A DNA stretch of 10,569 nt from Piscirickettsiaceae bacterium (GCA_018646825.1 JABGUA010000161.1:1-10569), one strand, 5' to 3'. Shown: positions 1-6,612, counted from the first letter of the stretch. Translations and numbers: made by a program. Notes: generated from the letters alone by a model not told the origin.

Positions 1-43
1 CCGTACCGTAGGTGCAGGCGTCGTTAGTAAAATCACTGAGTAA
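1..43 (+). CDS. tuf: Elongation factor Tu, C-terminal end (5' part outside the window)
   Basis: Only the last 13 codons are present, read from base 2 (base 1 is the third base of a preceding codon), ending at TAA 41-43. They give RTVGAGVVSKITE, the end of domain 3 of EF-Tu; the family typically ends in RTVGAGVV followed by a short variable tail. EF-Tu is the GTPase that delivers aminoacyl-tRNA to the ribosomal A site. Its position directly before rpsJ is the str-S10 junction, which implies rpsL-rpsG-fusA-tuf upstream of the window. The identification rests on a short but very characteristic tail and on context. Confidence 0.93.
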   Translation, partial: RTVGAGVVSKITE

Positions 44-50
44 ATAAATA

Positions 51-365
51 ATGGCAACTAACCAAACTATAAGAATCCGTTTGAAATCATTCGATCATCG
101 TCTGATTGACCAATCGGCTAAAGAAATTGTTGAAACAGCGAAACGTACTGGCGCTCGGATTAATGGACCTATTCCATTACCGACAAAAAAAGAACGTTTT
201 ACCGTTTTGACTTCGCCGCACGTCAATAAGGATGCACGGGATCAGTATGAAATCCGTACACACAAACGCCTTATGGATATTGTTGAGCCTACTGATAAAA
301 CAGTAGATGCACTCATGAAACTGGACCTCGCCGCTGGCGTAGATGTTCAGATCAAGTTGAATTAA
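51..365 (+). CDS. rpsJ: 30S ribosomal protein S10 (NusE)
   Basis: S10 sits in the head of the small subunit and, as NusE, binds NusB in transcription antitermination complexes. The 104-residue product matches the family along its whole length (E. coli has 103), including KSFDHRLID near residue 12, GPIPLPTKKERF at 39-50 and the loop SPHVNKDARDQYE from residue 55. The loop valine (residue 58, equivalent to E. coli V57, where tigecycline-resistance substitutions occur) is the common residue. The ATG is the conserved start. It lies only 7 bases after the tuf stop, and the only Shine-Dalgarno-like bases are a weak GAG at 38-40 inside tuf, so translation is probably coupled to tuf. No leader precedes it. 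Confidence 0.98.
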   Translation: MATNQTIRIRLKSFDHRLIDQSAKEIVETAKRTGARINGPIPLPTKKERFTVLTSPHVNKDARDQYEIRTHKRLMDIVEPTDKTVDALMKLDLAAGVDVQIKLN

Positions 366-379
366 GAGGGGCTTGAGCA

Positions 380-1012
380 ATGACTATTGGACTTGTCGGC
401 CGGAAACGTGGAATGACACGCGTCTTTACAGAAGATGGCGTATCAACACCCGTAACGGTAATCGAAGTTGAACCTAACCGTGTCAGCCAGTTAAAAACGG
501 TTGAAACAGATGGCTATAATGCTGTCCAAGTAACAGTGGGTTCAAAGAAAACGTCACGCGTCACTAAGCCACAAGCAGGACACTTTGCAAAAGCAGAGTC
601 TGCATCTGGTGATAAAGTAAGTGAGTTTACTGTTGAGGGTGAATCTGAGCTAGAGCTCGGTTCAGAAATCAAAGTAACTATGTTTGAAGCGGGTCAAAAA
701 ATTGATGTTAGCGGAATAACAAAAGGTAAAGGCTTCGCCGGTGGTGTGAAACGCTATGGTTTCCGTGGTGGTGATGCCACACATGGTAACTCTATCTCTC
801 ATCGTTCAGCGGGTTCAATCGGTCAATGTCAAACGCCAGGTCGTGTCTTTAAAAACAAGAAAATGGCTGGACATATGGGTGATGTGAAACGTACTTTACA
901 AAACCTATCGGTAGTTAGGGTAGATGAAGAACGTAACTTACTGTTAGTCAAGGGCTCTGTTCCTGGCGCAACAGGTAGTAGCGTTGTTATTCGTCCTGCT
1001 GTAAAAGCCTAA
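380..1012 (+). CDS. rplC: 50S ribosomal protein L3
   Basis: L3 binds 23S rRNA early in large-subunit assembly and reaches towards the peptidyl-transferase centre with a long internal extension. The product has 210 residues (E. coli 209). Visible landmarks are GLVGRKRGMTRVF near the start, KGKGFAGG at about 115-122, DATHGNS at 132-138 and GSIGQCQTPGR from 145. Gln151 aligns with E. coli Gln150, the residue methylated by PrmB; the residue before it is Cys instead of the Asn of E. coli. A strong Shine-Dalgarno sequence (AAGAGGGG, 364-371) lies 8 bases before the ATG and overlaps the end of rpsJ. Confidence 0.98.
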   Translation: MTIGLVGRKRGMTRVFTEDGVSTPVTVIEVEPNRVSQLKTVETDGYNAVQVTVGSKKTSRVTKPQAGHFAKAESASGDKVSEFTVEGESELELGSEIKVTMFEAGQKIDVSGITKGKGFAGGVKRYGFRGGDATHGNSISHRSAGSIGQCQTPGRVFKNKKMAGHMGDVKRTLQNLSVVRVDEERNLLLVKGSVPGATGSSVVIRPAVKA

Positions 1013-1020
1013 AAGATTCT

Positions 1021-1026
1021 TAGGGG
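1021..1026 (+). promoter_or_regulatory. Shine-Dalgarno site supporting the GTG start of rplD
   Basis: TAGGGG lies 7 bases before GTG 1034-1036, an ideal spacing. No in-frame ATG fits the conserved N terminus, so this site decides the GTG start. Confidence 0.8.
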
Positions 1027-1033
1027 AATAATT

Positions 1034-1651
1034 GTGGATCTTCAATTACAATCTTTCGACGGAGCAAAAGCCGGAAACATCACTGTTTCTGATGAAATGT
1101 TTGATCGAGAATACAATGAATCTATGGTTCATCAAGTAGTAACAGCATACTTAGCGGGTGCAAGAGCTGGTACGCACGCACAAAAAACACGCTCAGAAGT
1201 GCGCGGTGGTGGACGTAAACCATTTGCACAAAAAGGGAGTGGTCGTGCTCGTGCAGGTACAATCAGAAGTCCAATTTGGCGTTCTGGTGGTACAACTTTT
1301 GCTGCTAAACCACGTGATTATAGTCAAAAAGTAAACCGTAAAGTTTACCGTCATGCACTATGTTCTATCTTATCTGAACTACGTCGTAATGACAGTTTAG
1401 TTATTGTAGATAAAGTTGACTTAGCATCACCAAAAACAAAAGACTTATTAGCTAAAACAGATGCGTTAGGGCTGAAAAATGCACTTATCGTAACGGAAAA
1501 TGCAGCAGGTAATCTCGCGTTAGCATCACGTAACTTATACGATATCGCAGCAACAGATGCTGCTCATATCAACCCAGTTGCATTGTTGCGTTTTGAAAAA
1601 GTAGTTATGAGCGAAGACTCTGTTCGTAAATTAGAGGAGTCATTGCTATGA
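1034..1651 (+). CDS. rplD: 50S ribosomal protein L4 (GTG start)
   Basis: L4 binds 23S rRNA; its extended loop lines the exit tunnel with L22. In E. coli it is also the autogenous repressor of the S10 operon, acting on a leader that is absent here. The product has 205 residues (E. coli 201). It shows the HQVVTAYLAGAR segment near 33-44 and the tunnel loop around 60-87 (RKPFAQKGSGRARAG, then SPIWRSGG). Lys67 aligns with E. coli Lys63, a macrolide-resistance position, and is unchanged. Translation starts at GTG; the family N terminus (M-x-L) aligns there. The stop TGA overlaps the rplW start by 4 bases (ATGA), indicating coupled translation. Confidence 0.98.
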   Translation: MDLQLQSFDGAKAGNITVSDEMFDREYNESMVHQVVTAYLAGARAGTHAQKTRSEVRGGGRKPFAQKGSGRARAGTIRSPIWRSGGTTFAAKPRDYSQKVNRKVYRHALCSILSELRRNDSLVIVDKVDLASPKTKDLLAKTDALGLKNALIVTENAAGNLALASRNLYDIAATDAAHINPVALLRFEKVVMSEDSVRKLEESLL

Positions 1652-1944
1652 ACCCAGAACGTTTAACAAAAATAATTTTAGGTCCAGTGGTAGCTGAGAA
1701 AGCAACACGTGTTGCTGAAAACCATAATCAAGTCGTCCTAAAAGTGTTGCCAAGTGCAAACAAATTAGAAATTAAAAAAGCAGTAGAATTACTGTTTGAT
1801 GCTCAAGTTGAGTCAGTAACGACAACCAATGTGAAAGGTAAAATCAAACGCACAGGCCGCGTCATGGGCAAGCGTAATGATTGGAAAAAAGCCTACGTCA
1901 CATTGGCTGAAGGGTCAGACATCAATTTCGTTGGCGCTGAATAA
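1648..1944 (+). CDS. rplW: 50S ribosomal protein L23
   Basis: L23 sits at the mouth of the exit tunnel and is the docking point for trigger factor and for the signal recognition particle. The 98-residue product (E. coli 100) has the conserved GPVVAEKAT segment at 12-20. Glu17 in it aligns with E. coli Glu18, the trigger-factor contact. The rRNA-binding part carries VKGKIKRTGR and DWKKAYVTL. The start codon overlaps the rplD stop. Its Shine-Dalgarno sequence (AGAGGAG, 1633-1639) lies inside rplD, 8 bases before the ATG, so initiation can be direct or by termination-reinitiation. Confidence 0.98.
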   Translation: MNPERLTKIILGPVVAEKATRVAENHNQVVLKVLPSANKLEIKKAVELLFDAQVESVTTTNVKGKIKRTGRVMGKRNDWKKAYVTLAEGSDINFVGAE

Positions 1945-1972
1945 ATAATAGAATACGGGTGAGGAATCAGGA

Positions 1973-2800
1973 ATGGCGTTAAAGAAAGCTAAACCTACAT
2001 CGGCAGGCCGAAGATTTGTTGTACAAGTAAAAACAGCAGATCTCCACCGTGGTGCACCATATGCACCGTTGGTAGAAAAAAAGGCAAAAACTGGTGGTAG
2101 AAATAATGCAGGTCGCATCACAGTTAGACATCGTGGTGGTGGTCATAAGCAACGTTACCGTTTAATTGACTTTAAACGCAATAAAGACGGCATTCCAGCA
2201 GTTGTAGAACGTATTGAATACGATCCTAACCGCACGGCCCATATTGCTTTATTAAGTTATGCTGATGGTGAAAAAACATACATCATTGCACCTAAAGGTG
2301 TTGTGGCTGGAGATAAATTAGAATCTGGTGATAATGCCGCTATTCGTGCAGGAAATGCAATGAAATTAGCGTCTGTACCTTTAGGTAGCACGATTCACTG
2401 TATTGAAATGAAACCAGGCAAGGGTGCACAAATTGCCCGTAGTGCTGGTAGCAGCGCGCAGTTTGTTGCACGTGAAAATGGCTACGCCACATTACGTTTA
2501 CGCTCTGGCGAAATGCGTAAAATACCACTCGAATGTAAAGTGACAATGGGTGAAGTTGGTAACGGTGAACATTCACTAAGATCATTAGGTAAAGCCGGTG
2601 CTACACGCTGGCGTGGTGTTCGTCCTACCGTTCGCGGTGTTGTGATGAATCCGGTTGATCATCCGCATGGTGGTGGTGAAGGTCGCACATCAGGTGGTCG
2701 TCATCCAGTATCACCTTGGGGTATGCCAACAAAAGGCTACAAAACTCGTAAAAATAAACGTACAGATAATTTAATCGTACGTCGTCGTAACAAAAAATAA
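1973..2800 (+). CDS. rplB: 50S ribosomal protein L2
   Basis: L2 is a primary 23S rRNA binder needed for subunit association and peptidyl transfer. The product has 275 residues (E. coli 273) and aligns throughout. Landmarks are GGRNNAGRIT at 41-50, HRGGGHKQRYR from 53, VERIEYDPNR at 78-87 and the C-terminal signature NPVDHPHGGGEGR from 226. His230, the equivalent of the functionally important E. coli His229 (numbered without the initiator Met), is present. One extra residue follows in the GRTSGGRHP stretch compared with E. coli. A good Shine-Dalgarno sequence (GGTGAGGA, 1958-1965) sits 7 bases before the ATG. The 28-base gap after rplW holds nothing else I can see. Confidence 0.99.
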   Translation: MALKKAKPTSAGRRFVVQVKTADLHRGAPYAPLVEKKAKTGGRNNAGRITVRHRGGGHKQRYRLIDFKRNKDGIPAVVERIEYDPNRTAHIALLSYADGEKTYIIAPKGVVAGDKLESGDNAAIRAGNAMKLASVPLGSTIHCIEMKPGKGAQIARSAGSSAQFVARENGYATLRLRSGEMRKIPLECKVTMGEVGNGEHSLRSLGKAGATRWRGVRPTVRGVVMNPVDHPHGGGEGRTSGGRHPVSPWGMPTKGYKTRKNKRTDNLIVRRRNKK

Positions 2801-2816
2801 AGGCTAGGAATTAAGT

Positions 2817-3092
2817 ATGCCGCGTTCAATTAAAAAAGGTCCTTTTATAGACCTGCACCTTGAAAAGAAGGTTTTAGAAGCAGTAGAAGCAAATAATAAG
2901 CGTCCAATCAAAACATGGTCTCGTCGTTCAATGATTATTCCAGACATGATTGGTCTTACTATTGCTGTTCATAATGGTAGACAACACCTACCGGTATTTA
3001 TTACAGAAGACATGGTCGGGCACAAGTTGGGTGAGTTTTCTCCAACGCGTACCTTCAGAGGTCATATCGCTGATAAGAAAGTTAAGCGATAG
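2817..3092 (+). CDS. rpsS: 30S ribosomal protein S19
   Basis: S19 lies in the head of the small subunit, next to S13, and contributes to the contact with the A-site tRNA region. The 91-residue product (E. coli 92) starts with the invariant PRSIKKGPF and carries the family signature from about residue 53 to 81, including VFITEDMVGHKLGEF and SPTRTFRGH. TAGGAA at 2805-2810 is the ribosome-binding site, 6 bases before the ATG. It follows rplB by 16 bases in the canonical order. Confidence 0.98.
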   Translation: MPRSIKKGPFIDLHLEKKVLEAVEANNKRPIKTWSRRSMIIPDMIGLTIAVHNGRQHLPVFITEDMVGHKLGEFSPTRTFRGHIADKKVKR

Positions 3093-3106
3093 GTAGGGGT
3101 AGAGAA

Positions 3107-3439
3107 ATGGCGACAACAGCAAAATATAGCTATGCAAGAATTTCTGCACAAAAAGTACGTTTAGTTGCAGATCAAATTAGAGGATTGCCAGTAGAAAAGG
3201 CGATTAACTTATTAACCTTCAGTCCTAAAAAAGCAGCAGTATTGATGAAAGAGGTTTTAAACTCTGCCATCGCAAACGCTGAGCATAATGACGGAGCAGA
3301 TATCGACGAGCTTTATATCTCAGTCGTAATGGTTGATGAAGGTTCAACAATGAAACGTATGTCACCACGTGCTAAAGGCCGTGGTAACCGTATCCTTAAA
3401 CGCACTAGCCACATCACTGTGGTTGTAGACGAAAAGTAA
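3107..3439 (+). CDS. rplV: 50S ribosomal protein L22
   Basis: L22 contacts most 23S rRNA domains, and its beta-hairpin forms part of the narrowest section of the exit tunnel. The product has 110 residues, the same as E. coli. It shows SAQKVRLVADQIRG at 13-26 and the hairpin SVVMVDEGSTMKRMSPRAKG at 72-91. The Met82-Lys83-Arg84 triplet, whose deletion gives erythromycin resistance in E. coli, is intact and at the same numbering. The Shine-Dalgarno sequence is AGGGG at 3095-3099. The gene lies 14 bases after rpsS. Confidence 0.98.
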   Translation: MATTAKYSYARISAQKVRLVADQIRGLPVEKAINLLTFSPKKAAVLMKEVLNSAIANAEHNDGADIDELYISVVMVDEGSTMKRMSPRAKGRGNRILKRTSHITVVVDEK

Positions 3440-3451
3440 GAGAGAATACTT

Positions 3452-4114
3452 ATGGGACAAAAGGTTCACCCAACTGGCTTTAGACTTGGTATAATTAAGG
3501 ATTGGAATTCAATCTGGTATGCTGACTCTTCTGAGTTTTCTAAACTACTAGAGAAAGATCTGAAAGTACGTGCTTATCTTAAGGATAAATTGTCACATGC
3601 TTCAGTGAGTAAAATTCAAGTAGATAGACCTGCGAAAAACGCTAAAATCACGATTCATACGGCTCGCCCGGGCATCGTGATTGGTAAGAAAGGCGAAGAT
3701 ATCGATAAGTTGCGCCGTGAGGTGTCAGCAATTATGGGTGTTCCCGTCAATGTCGGCGTTGAAGAGATTCGCAAACCTGAACTCGATGCAACACTAGTTG
3801 CAGAAAGCGTAGCGCAACAATTAGAACGCCGCATTATGTTCCGTCGTGCAATGAAACGTGCGGTGACTAATACCATGCGTTTAGGTGCGCAAGGTATCCG
3901 TATTAATGTAGCGGGTCGCTTAAACGGTGCGGAAATCGCGCGTACTGAATGGTATCGTGAAGGTCGCGTGCCATTACATACATTACGTGCTGATATCGAT
4001 TATGGTACAGCGGAAGCGAATACGACTTACGGCATCATTGGTGTCAAAGTTTGGATTTTTAAAGGCGAAGTTTTTGACGCGAATGCGCAAACTCCTGCCC
4101 CAGTTGAGAAGTAA
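3452..4114 (+). CDS. rpsC: 30S ribosomal protein S3
   Basis: S3 forms part of the mRNA entry channel and its helicase activity. The product has 220 residues, somewhat shorter than E. coli (233) because of a shorter C-terminal tail. The type II KH domain shows the GKKG loop at 78-81 (within RPGIVIGKKGEDIDKLR). Arg131, Arg132 and Lys135, the residues linked to mRNA unwinding in E. coli, are present at identical numbering (RRAMKRAV). The C-terminal domain has GRLNGAEIARTEWYREG from 155. The ATG is preceded by AAGAGAGA (3438-3445) at 6 bases. Confidence 0.98.
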   Translation: MGQKVHPTGFRLGIIKDWNSIWYADSSEFSKLLEKDLKVRAYLKDKLSHASVSKIQVDRPAKNAKITIHTARPGIVIGKKGEDIDKLRREVSAIMGVPVNVGVEEIRKPELDATLVAESVAQQLERRIMFRRAMKRAVTNTMRLGAQGIRINVAGRLNGAEIARTEWYREGRVPLHTLRADIDYGTAEANTTYGIIGVKVWIFKGEVFDANAQTPAPVEK

Positions 4115-4125
4115 GGTTATAACCC

Positions 4126-4539
4126 ATGTTACAGCCAAAAAGAACAAAATTTAGAAAGCAGATGAAACTGCGCAACCGTGGTTTAGCCAATCGCGGTTCG
4201 AAAGTCAGTTTCGGAGAGTTTGGTCTTAAGTCATTAGAGCGTGGTCGTATTACGGCGCGTCAAATTGAGGCCGCTCGTCGTGCTATGACACGTTACGTTA
4301 AACGTGGTGGTAAAATTTGGATCCGTGTTTTCCCGGATAAGCCAATTACCAGTAAGCCACTTGAAGTACGTCAAGGTAAAGGTAAAGGTAATGTTGAATA
4401 CTGGGTTGCTAATGTGCAGCCGGGTCGCATGCTTTATGAGATGGAAGGTGTTGATGAAGAAGTGGCACGCGAAGCGTTTCGCTTAGCCGCAGCAAAACTT
4501 CCTGTTAAAACAACATTTGTAACACGGGCAGTATTGTAA
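4126..4539 (+). CDS. rplP: 50S ribosomal protein L16
   Basis: L16 organises the A-site tRNA elbow region of the large subunit and joins late in assembly. The 137-residue product (E. coli 136) begins MLQPKRTKFRK and carries RITARQIEAARRAMTR at 41-56 and FPDKPIT from 69. Arg82, just before GKGKGNVEYWVA, aligns with E. coli Arg81, the residue hydroxylated by the oxygenase RoxA (YcfD). The GKGKG segment is encoded by a short run of near-identical GGTAAA units at about 4376-4390, which coding constraint explains. TAAGGT (4112-4117) is the ribosome-binding site. The TAA stop shares its last base with the rpmC ATG. Confidence 0.98.
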   Translation: MLQPKRTKFRKQMKLRNRGLANRGSKVSFGEFGLKSLERGRITARQIEAARRAMTRYVKRGGKIWIRVFPDKPITSKPLEVRQGKGKGNVEYWVANVQPGRMLYEMEGVDEEVAREAFRLAAAKLPVKTTFVTRAVL

Positions 4540-4724
4540 TGAAAGCAAATGAAATTAGACAGAAATCTGCTGAAGATATGGTGCAAGAATTAGATGCATT
4601 ACATAAAGAACAGTTCAATTTACGTATGCAGCATGCAACGGGCCAACTGACTCGTAACAGTGAAATGAAACGGGTTCGTCGTGATATTGCACGCATCAAA
4701 ACTGTACTGAACGAAAAGAAATAG
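4539..4724 (+). CDS. rpmC: 50S ribosomal protein L29
   Basis: L29 is a small helical protein beside L23 at the tunnel exit. The 61-residue product (E. coli 63) has the typical layout: MKANEIRQKS at the N terminus, the core KEQFNLRMQHATGQL at 23-37 and RRDIARIKTVLNEK near the end. The ATG overlaps the rplP stop by one base (TAATG), and the only Shine-Dalgarno-like bases upstream are a weak GGG inside rplP (about 4526). Initiation is therefore probably by ribosomes finishing rplP. This start is supported by the family's conserved MKAxE(I/L)R N terminus. Confidence 0.97.
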   Translation: MKANEIRQKSAEDMVQELDALHKEQFNLRMQHATGQLTRNSEMKRVRRDIARIKTVLNEKK

Positions 4725-4733
4725 GGCGCAGAC

Positions 4734-4994
4734 ATGAGTGAACAAGAAAACAATACACGTTTAGTAACAGGTCGCGTAGTAAGCGATAAAATGGATAAAT
4801 CAATCACAGTATTGATTGAGCGTAAAGTTGCACATCCTATCTATAAGAAATATGTAAAACGTTCTACAAAATTGCATGCACATGATGAAGAAAACACATG
4901 CAATGTAGGCGATGTTGTCAACATTACATCAACACGTCCAATGTCAAAGACTAAGTGCTGGAAATTAGTCGACGTTGTGACACGTGCTAAGTAA
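4734..4994 (+). CDS. rpsQ: 30S ribosomal protein S17
   Basis: S17 is a primary 16S rRNA-binding protein of the small-subunit body with an OB fold. The 86-residue product (E. coli 84) has GRVVSDKMDKSI at 13-24, HPIYKKYVKRSTKLHAHDE from 34 and the RPMSKTKCWKL segment at 68-78. The ribosome-binding site TAGGG (4722-4726) overlaps the end of rpmC and is 7 bases from the ATG. It is the last gene of the classical S10 operon; the next gene, rplN, starts only 25 bases later. Confidence 0.97.
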   Translation: MSEQENNTRLVTGRVVSDKMDKSITVLIERKVAHPIYKKYVKRSTKLHAHDEENTCNVGDVVNITSTRPMSKTKCWKLVDVVTRAK

Positions 4995-5019
4995 TCCCGG
5001 TTATATTGGAGTTTAGACC

Positions 5020-5388
5020 ATGATTCAAATGCAAAGTAGTCTAGATGCCGCAGATAACAGCGGTGCTAAGCGCATAGAGTGTATTAAAGTATTAGGCGGT
5101 TCACACCGTCGTTATGCAGGTATTGGTGACGTGATTAAGGTCACTATCAAAGAAGCTGCACCACGTGGCAAAGTGAAAAAAGGTGAAGTGCACAATGCTG
5201 TCATCGTCAGAACGCGTAAAGGTGTTCGTCGTCCTGATGGTTCGTCAATTCGCTTTGATGGCAATGCTGCAGTGTTATTAAACGCTGCGCTTCAGCCTAT
5301 TGGCACACGTATCTTTGGCCCTGTCACACGTGAACTTCGCGGTGAGAAGTTCATGAAGATTATTTCACTAGCGCCTGAAGTGCTATAA
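5020..5388 (+). CDS. rplN: 50S ribosomal protein L14
   Basis: L14 forms an inter-subunit bridge with 16S rRNA and is the site where the silencing factor RsfS docks. The product has 122 residues, one fewer than E. coli because of a shortened loop before QPIGTRIFGPVTREL (92-106). MIQMQSSLDAADNSGAKR at the N terminus and VLGGSHRRYAGIGD at 24-37 are diagnostic. The Shine-Dalgarno sequence TTGGAG (5006-5011) is 8 bases from the ATG. In E. coli this gene opens the separate spc operon; here the 25-base gap leaves no normal space for a promoter plus leader. Confidence 0.98.
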   Translation: MIQMQSSLDAADNSGAKRIECIKVLGGSHRRYAGIGDVIKVTIKEAAPRGKVKKGEVHNAVIVRTRKGVRRPDGSSIRFDGNAAVLLNAALQPIGTRIFGPVTRELRGEKFMKIISLAPEVL

Positions 5389-5404
5389 GTTAGGAGACGC
5401 TGAG

Positions 5405-5722
5405 ATGGAAAGATTAAAAACAGGTGATCAAGTTGTCGTGATAGCGGGCAAAGATCGTGGTAAACAAGGTGAGATTAAAACACGCGGAGAAGATGGTAAG
5501 TTCGTGGTTGAAGGTATCAACTTGGTGAAAAAGCACACTAAACCAAATCCTAATGCAGGAACAACAGGCGGCATTTTAGATAAAGAAATGCCAATTGATG
5601 GTTCTAACCTGGCTTTGTTGAACCCTGCTACAGGTAAGGGTGAAAAAGTGGGCTTTAAAATTTTAGATGATGGCCGCAAGGTTCGTGTGTTTAAATCAAA
5701 CGGCGAAGTTGTCGGCGCATAA
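5405..5722 (+). CDS. rplX: 50S ribosomal protein L24
   Basis: L24 is an assembly-initiating protein that binds the 5' part of 23S rRNA near the tunnel exit. The 105-residue product (E. coli 104) has a KOW motif at about 6-33 (TGDQVVVIAGKDRGKQGEI), then GINLVKKHTKPNP at 37-49 and GGILDKEMPI from 55. The ribosome-binding site TAGGAG (5391-5396) is 8 bases before the ATG. It is followed 21 bases later by rplE. Confidence 0.98.
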   Translation: MERLKTGDQVVVIAGKDRGKQGEIKTRGEDGKFVVEGINLVKKHTKPNPNAGTTGGILDKEMPIDGSNLALLNPATGKGEKVGFKILDDGRKVRVFKSNGEVVGA

Positions 5723-5730
5723 GCGACGAA

Positions 5731-5736
5731 TTAGGT
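5731..5736 (+). promoter_or_regulatory. Shine-Dalgarno site supporting the GTG start of rplE
   Basis: TTAGGT lies 7 bases before GTG 5744-5746. It sits between two AATT tetramers (5729-5732 and 5737-5740) that could pair only very weakly. This decides the non-ATG start. In E. coli the S8 repressor binds the message in this neighbourhood; I could not recognise the S8 core here by eye. Confidence 0.65.
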
Positions 5737-5743
5737 AATTACA

Positions 5744-6283
5744 GTGAGCAGATTAAAAGATTTTTATCGTGATGAAGTAATCAAACAGCTAATGGAGCAG
5801 TTTGGCTACAAATCAGTAATGGAAGTGCCTAAGGTGACCAAGGTCACACTTAATATGGGTGTTGGCGAAGCGTTGACTGATAAGAAAGTATTGGAAAATG
5901 CAGTCTCTGATATGGAGAAAATTGCAGGTCAGAAAGCGGTTATCACTAAAGCAAAGAAATCAATTGCAGGTTTTAAATTGCGAGAAGGTTGGCCTGTAGG
6001 TTGTAAAGTGACTTTACGTTCTGACCGTATGTACGATTTCCTTGATCGTTTGATTACGATTTCAATTCCCCGGGAGCGTGATTTCCGAGGCTTGAATCCG
6101 AAGTCTTTTGATAAGCAAGGTAATTACAGCATGGGAGTGAAAGAGCAAATCATCTTCCCGGAAATTGAATACGATAAAATTGATAAGCTAAGGGGAATGG
6201 ATATTACCATTACAACAACTGCAAAAACGGCTGAAGAGTCTCATGCATTGTTGAAGGCATTTAAATTCCCTTTCAGAAAATAA
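5744..6283 (+). CDS. rplE: 50S ribosomal protein L5 (GTG start)
   Basis: L5 binds 5S rRNA in the central protuberance and touches the P-site tRNA. The product has 179 residues, equal to E. coli. It begins SRLKDFYRDEV after the initiator and contains TLNMGVGEA at 35-43, ITKAKKSIAGFKLR at 67-80, RDFRGLNPKSFD at 112-123 and NYSMGVKEQIIFPEI at 127-141, ending FPFRK. The GTG at 5744 is the only start that gives the conserved N terminus; the first internal Met (residue 17) is too far in. A 12-base sequence at the start site recurs inside the gene before codon 130 (see findings). Confidence 0.98.
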   Translation: MSRLKDFYRDEVIKQLMEQFGYKSVMEVPKVTKVTLNMGVGEALTDKKVLENAVSDMEKIAGQKAVITKAKKSIAGFKLREGWPVGCKVTLRSDRMYDFLDRLITISIPRERDFRGLNPKSFDKQGNYSMGVKEQIIFPEIEYDKIDKLRGMDITITTTAKTAEESHALLKAFKFPFRK

Positions 6284-6306
6284 ATATAGGTTGGATGGAC
6301 TAAGTT

Positions 6307-6612
6307 ATGGCTAAACGTTGCATGGTAAACCGCGAAATTAAACGCGAAAAATTAGTGAAAAAATACGCTGTCAAACGCGCTGAACTCAAAAAGCAAATGT
6401 TGAATCAAACATTGTCTTTTGAAGAGCGTCAAGAAGCAGCTAAAAAGTTTCACGCTTTACCACGGAACTCAAGCGCAAGTCGCATGAGAAACCGCTGTAG
6501 CATAACTGGGCGACCACATGGTTTTTACCGCAAGTTTGGCCTGTCTAGAAATAAATTACGCGAACATGCTATGGCTGGTGACATCCCCGGTCTTGTAATG
6601 GCTAGTTGGTAA
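6307..6612 (+). CDS. rpsN: 30S ribosomal protein S14, long zinc-independent form
   Basis: S14 helps assemble the head of the small subunit with S3, S10 and S19. The product has 101 residues, the long form of proteobacteria without the two CxxC zinc pairs of the short 61-residue type. Only isolated cysteines (5 and 64) are present. The signature region is RNRCSITGRPHGFYRKFGLSR at 61-81, split here as RNRCSITGRP and HGFYRKFGLSR. The start is the conserved MAKRCMVNRE. The upstream region lacks a strong Shine-Dalgarno sequence, having only GG-containing TAGGTTGG at 6287-6294. A two-codon ATG-GAC-TAA unit lies at 6295-6303. Confidence 0.97.
   Translation: MAKRCMVNREIKREKLVKKYAVKRAELKKQMLNQTLSFEERQEAAKKFHALPRNSSASRMRNRCSITGRPHGFYRKFGLSRNKLREHAMAGDIPGLVMASW

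Noticed and set aside
3927..4154. 75-codon + strand frame overlapping the end of rpsC and the start of rplP
   Set aside because: It is out of frame with two certain genes, and its product looks like an artefact of their basic codons.
4376..4390. Short tandem repeat of GGTAAA units in rplP
   Set aside because: It encodes the universally conserved Gly-Lys-Gly-Lys-Gly segment of L16, so coding constraint explains it.
4505..4807. 100-codon antisense open frame across rplP-rpmC-rpsQ
   Set aside because: It runs opposite three well-identified conserved genes, has no recognisable family features and no convincing start region; it is a shadow.
4977..5007. Possible promoter before rplN: GTGACA (4977-4982) and TATATT (5002-5007)
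   Set aside because: The spacer would be 19 bases, and transcription would start after the rplN Shine-Dalgarno sequence (5006-5011), so the message could not be translated normally from rplN.
5729..5740. AATT-AGGT-AATT possible hairpin holding the rplE Shine-Dalgarno sequence in its loop
   Set aside because: Four A-U pairs around a four-base loop are too weak to matter alone; I also could not identify the S8-binding core in this area by eye.
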